DNA from: Chrysemys picta bellii | Taxonomy: Eukaryota > Chordata > Testudines > Emydidae | Direction: 5' to 3' | NCBI RefSeq assembly: GCF_011386835.1 | Contig: NC_088804.1 | Location: 35,141,549 to 35,205,548 of the forward strand | Length of the DNA: 64,000 bases | The notes under the pieces: model-generated | Databases searched by the model: none | Seen by the model: the letters and a program-made list of their open reading frames with translations, nothing else | What the model was told of the DNA's origin: nothing | Translations under genes and position numbers: made by a program | In this document: piece after piece, positions 59,880-64,000 of the stretch | Layout of the letters: the number at the start of each line of letters is the position of its first letter | Position numbering within the stretch: the first letter of the stretch is position 1

Positions 59880-60214
59880 CAGGGGTCGGCAATGTTCGGC
59901 ACGCGGCTTGCCAGGGTAAGCACCCTAGCAGGCGGGGCCAGTATATTTACCTGCTGACGCGGCAGGTTCGGCCAATCGCAGCCCCCACTGGCCGCAGTTC
60001 GCTGTCCCGGGCCAATGGGGGGGGCGGGAAGCCGCGGCCAGCACATCCCTCGGCCCGCGCCGCTTCCCGCCGCCCTCATTGGCCCGGGACGGCGAACCGC
60101 GGCGAGTGGGGGCTGCGATCAGCCGAACCTGCTGCGTCAGCAGGTAAATAAACTGGCCCGACCTGCTAGGGTGCTTACCCTGGCGAGCCGCGTGCCAAAC
60201 GTTGCCGACCCCTG
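59880..60214. mobile_element. Palindromic hAT MITE, copy 7
   Basis: 335 bp with perfect duplication ggctaaac (59872-59879, 60215-60222). Core orientation matches the 23862 and 52927 copies. Confidence 0.9.
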
Positions 60215-60222
60215 GGCTAAAC

Positions 60223-60655
60223 ACTCAGTACTAGTTCCATGATAGCAGAACATTGGCCAGGAGATGGGTGGTGGCAGCAGAAAGCAGTTGCAAACTTGCC
60301 TTTGCCAAGATATGGGTGTCACTTGCTGGGAGTGGTATGGGGTCTAGTCAGCTGGAAATGTGATGATTTGGCATATCAGAGCAAGGGTTGCCAGCCTGCC
60401 TCTTATGGAATTAAAGTTTCCCTCCACTGGCAGAAAACCTACAGGCCACTGCTATGACGACCTGCTCTCCCATGGGATGAAGCACCCCTCTAGATAAATG
60501 ATGAGATAGCTGTAAAGATGCCCTCGCCTTTAAGAGTTGCCATTTATGGGCTACAAGTAACTTGCATACTGGCCTTTTTCCATTCCACCAAAAATTGTGT
60601 GGATGCAAATACAGCAGCCTCTCTATGACTAGACCGAGAACAGACCTGAGATGAA
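60223..60655. other. Intergenic, nothing recognised
   Basis: No exon or repeat family assigned. Confidence 0.5.
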
Positions 60656-60671
60656 ACATTACATCCTGTAA

Positions 60672-60823
60672 AAAGCGACAGAGAGTCCTGTGGCACCTTT
60701 AAGACTAACAGATGTATTGGAGTATAAGCTTTCGTGGGTGAATACCCACTTCGTCAAACGCATGTGCCACAGGACTCTCTGTTGCTTTTTACAGATCCAG
60801 ACTAACACAGCTACCCCTCTGAT
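60672..60823. mobile_element. Head-to-head hammerhead retroposon, copy C
   Basis: Flanked by the 16-bp direct repeat acattacatcctgtaa (60656-60671, 60824-60839). agagtcctgtggcacc at 60682-60697 and gtgccacaggactct further right are inverted arms. The antisense arm holds a hammerhead-like unit; the sense arm lacks it and begins in the tail. Confidence 0.8.
60722..60761 (-). ncRNA. Hammerhead-ribozyme-like motif in copy C
   Basis: On minus: TTGACGA (C of the core changed to T), perfect stem II GTGGGT/ACCCAC with ATTC loop, GAAA, GCTT, then ATAC as stem I partner of GCGT (two pairs lost). Likely inactive but the architecture is clear. Confidence 0.5.
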
Positions 60824-60839
60824 ACATTACATCCTGTAA

Positions 60840-63399
60840 TATTTCATGGTGCACTATACGACATATCAAACAAACACCGTCTTTCCAATGAATAGCAATT
60901 TTCTGCCCCAGGTTTTACGAGGAAGATGGGATCAGCAAATATGCAGGTCATCAGTGGTTTTTGAAATGGCAAACTGTGCTGGCAGGTGAGCATGTCAGCT
61001 TATTTTTACTACCAGAATGGAAATTCTATTGAGTCATAGACTCCCTGGCCCAGAATTTGACCGCTGCCTTTGAGGGGGTGAAATTTGTTATAGCCAGACA
61101 AGCAAACATTTGGCTAAACCACTTTCAGACACATTATAAAAATCAGTTTTTTTTCTCACCTTCCTCTCCCTTCTCTATGATACGCAATGGTATTTGTCCA
61201 AAACCGGAGCTCAGTTAATGACTGCAGGGGCTTTAGACTGTCTCACTCATCACAGTTTGTTTTAACTGATTAGCTGTGTGGCTTAGGGCAAGTCATTCAG
61301 TCCCCTCCTCCCTCAGATCCCATCCTCCCTCTCCCCCACCCTGGGCAAACCCACCGGAGGGGGCTCTGAGAGGACATCTCCACAAAGATAGTAATGTGGA
61401 GATCTCTCCTATTGTCCCGCTGCAGGGAGGAGGCTGTAACTCCTGCAGAAAATACCATGGGCCGTCCCCAAGCTCGATAGATCCTTGTGGTCATGGGGGA
61501 ACACATGGAGAGACTGCTGTATGGTCTGGAGCCTGGGATTTCCTCTCAGGCCCTGGGTGGAGGTGAAGCCATAGAGACAACTCAGCCCCTCTTTTCAGTG
61601 GAAGGGGGAAGAAATGCACATGGGAGGATCTCCTTTGTGTGCAGAATTAGGCACTTGTCTTAGTTTCTCCATTTGCACAATTGAGAGAAGTCACTTACCT
61701 GGACTAGTGGAGTGATGCAAGGATTAACTGTTGTTTGTGCAGAGCTTTGAAGACATCCAGTGCTTGTGTGGAGAAGTGAAAGAAAGTCATCAGAGAAACT
61801 TAGCTTGCAGCTTTGGGGAGAAAGGCCAGGGAAGGGCCATGTTTAGAAGAACAATTTTCCTTTGGGTTGAGTAAGTCACAGGGCTGAGACACAGGGGACC
61901 TGAGTTTTGTTTGAGCTCTGCTACGGACTTCCGATGTCATCTACAAGTCCTGTAACCTCTTCGTGCTTTGGTTTCCTTATCTGTAAAATGGGGATAACAA
62001 CACTTCTTCCCTGGCCAGCAAGGCTGAATTCATAAATATTCAAGAAGGCCTTTGAAATCCTAAGTTGGAAGGAGCTTTAGAAATGCAAAGTGCTGTTATT
62101 TTATATGTGCATCCTAAAAATCAGCCTCAGAAGCAGCCGGAATTCTCACTTGCATGAAAATCTAGAATTCTTAGAGGTAGGAACTGACTCGGCACCATCA
62201 ACTGGAGTTCACCACACAAATTAGAAGAGCACATCTCAGAGGTGGTGACATGAGCTCCAAAGGAGAGAAGCATTGCAGGATGTATATTGTGATAGCTGCT
62301 ACTGACTGAGCCATACAACAATAGCTACTGGGAAAGAGGCTGCTTCACAGCTTTTCTAGCATGAAGAGATACCACTGATGCTGATTTATACAAAAAGAAG
62401 AGAGGAGGCGGCAGCAGGCTGCCCACACAAATGGGGTTTTCTTGGGAAAGATTAAATATAGATAGCCTGTGAGGTCAAGTTTTACAACCTTCTACTATAA
62501 ACAACTTCACAATCCAACTAGGTGCTCACTTAGAAGACACAAAACTGGAGAAGATAAACTTCCTTCTCATCTGATCCCTGTAGCTCATGGAGGGAGGAGC
62601 AGGCATGCAGCACAATATGGTGGCAGAAGACACTTACAAATAGCTCACTCTACTTTTGATTTTAATGAGCCCACAATTTATTTAGGTTCCCCGTCTGCCT
62701 CCTTCGTAGTGAGTGGTGTCTTTCTCTGCGAGCAACCTCAGTGTTCTCAGTACTTGTGGGGTAAGCTGCCACTCCAGGAGAGCACGGATAGTAGATTTTG
62801 GCTTTTAACTATCAGGTGGAAAAATCAGTGAACACTCCCACACTGAAAAAAAAACATGAAAGGGGGAAAAGTCTGAATGACATTTAATCAGCAACAAGAC
62901 CCACAGAAAGGAGGCCCTAGTGTGAAGAAACCAAGCTTTTCAGTCATTTGATTGAGAACACATAGCTATCTATTCCTTAGCTCCTCAATGCGCCAGAGCC
63001 AAGAGTCTATTTGCAATAATATGCACTTTTCCATGTATGCCCCTATTGTACACTTTGTATAAACCTGCAATGCATTCCTAGAATACATTACTCTGAGGAT
63101 AAAGGAACATCTGTTTTGGAATTCCCCACCACTGGCCATCAGGATGAGCTCCAGTCTAGCCATCTACAGAGTGCGATGCAACAGCCATCTCTTTACACAT
63201 GCTTTCCACCAGTATAAGAACCAAATAGTCGCTCCATAGTCAATGAGACAATAGCACAATTACACTCCTGTTGTAAGATAGCCATTGAGACTGATCCAAC
63301 TCTGGAAGCAGTTTAATATGAGGGAGTGAGGATAATACTGATCTCACAGAGATAGGGAAGATAGCAATAGATGTATGCTTATACATAGATTGGTTATTA
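60840..63399. other. Intergenic with one MIR
   Basis: The 120-codon frame at 62469-62831 and the frame at 61276-61566 have no recognisable domains or splice context; treated as chance. MIR at about 61885 listed separately. Confidence 0.45.
61885..62100 (+). repeat. MIR-type SINE
   Basis: Plus-strand core: ctttggtttccttatctgta followed by aaatggggataacaac; tail ttagaaatgcaaagtgctgt. Near full length. Confidence 0.7.
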
Positions 63400-64000
63400 A
63401 TCATGGGCTTGATTCTTCCACTTTTTCTACCACAGTATCCCTGGAGGATGTTAAACAGAAGCTACTAAAGTTAGATATTTTAAAATCAGCAGGTCCAGAT
63501 AAATTGCATCCAAGAGTTTTAAAAGAGCTGGCTGTACCATTAATGCTGATTTTCAATAAGTCTTGGAGCACTGGCGAAGTTCCAGAAGACTGCAAGAAGT
63601 TAACATTTCTCACCAATTTTTAAAAAGGGTAAACAGGATGACCCTGGTAATCATAGGCCTGTCAGCCTGACATCTGTCCCTGGCAAGATAATACAGCAGC
63701 TGATGCCCGACTCCATTAATATAGAATTAAAGGAGGGTAAGGTAATTAATGCAAATCAATATGGGTGTATGGAAAATAGATCTTGTCAAATTAACTTAAA
63801 TTTTTTTTGATGAGATCACAAGTTTGGTTGATAAAGTTAATAGTATTAACTTTATACAGTTAGACTTCTGTAAGGCATTTGACTTGGTACTACATAGCAT
63901 TTTGAATAAAAAACTAGAATGACAACATTAAAATGGCACACACTAAATGGATTAAAAGCTCGCTAACTGATAGGTCTCAAAATGTAATTGTAAATGGGGA
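63400..64000 (+). mobile_element. CR1 LINE ORF2 fragment, runs off the window
   Basis: Reads LEDVKQKLLKLDILKSAGPD, KLHPRVLKELA, IFNKSWSTGEVPEDCKK, the N-terminal part of CR1 reverse transcriptase, then continues with frameshifts through aggcctgtcagcctgacatc and gacttctgtaaggcatttga. Same subfamily as 46960-50139. 5'-truncated; the 3' end lies beyond 64,000. Confidence 0.85.

Noticed and set aside
62469..62831. 120-codon plus-strand frame
   Set aside because: No recognised domain, no splice signals of note, and random-looking residue composition.

Overview
The window is vertebrate nuclear DNA, almost certainly from a sauropsid and most likely a turtle. It holds two recognisable protein-coding genes in a sea of interspersed repeats. 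The turtle inference rests on the mix of repeats (CR1 LINEs with SGNH-esterase ORF1, MIR-type SINEs, many young hAT and Harbinger MITEs, long solo LTRs, hammerhead-bearing retroposons) and on protein similarity recalled from memory; no search was run. Nothing resembles bacterial, phage or CRISPR DNA.

Left part (1-9,143). An arylamine N-acetyltransferase (NAT) gene lies on the + strand at 1,170-2,042. Its coding exon is unspliced, as usual for the family, and the frame is exactly 290 codons with the full Cys68/His107/Asp122 triad. It is broken by one in-frame TGA at codon 232. Two back-to-back Harbinger-type MITEs follow at 3,862-4,435, then AT-rich non-coding DNA.

Central part (9,144-22,170). 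MPHOSPH6, a nuclear RNA exosome cofactor, lies on the - strand. All five coding exons can be placed to the base (51, 113, 91, 98 and 136 nt; 162 residues) with GT/AG junctions and matching phases. Its promoter is a CpG island at about 21,690-22,170. NAT and MPHOSPH6 are convergent. The introns carry many mobile elements, several within 20-40 bp of splice sites, and intron 1 has a four-copy minisatellite beside the CpG island.

Right part (22,171-64,000). No host coding exon was recognised; it reads as an intergenic repeat field: palindromic hAT MITEs with perfect 8-bp duplications, two long solo LTRs (35,581-36,637 and 36,911-38,456), a third LTR-like unit (43,816-44,215), CR1 copies on both strands, a mariner-type MITE, MIR SINEs and nested insertions.

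The most noteworthy structure is a set of head-to-head inverted retroposons (about 9,314, 37,829 and 60,672, with a related relic near 19,301) that contain hammerhead-ribozyme-like cores. I saw no new multi-gene system; the interest lies in these ribozyme elements, the promoter-like palindromic MITEs and the single stop in NAT.
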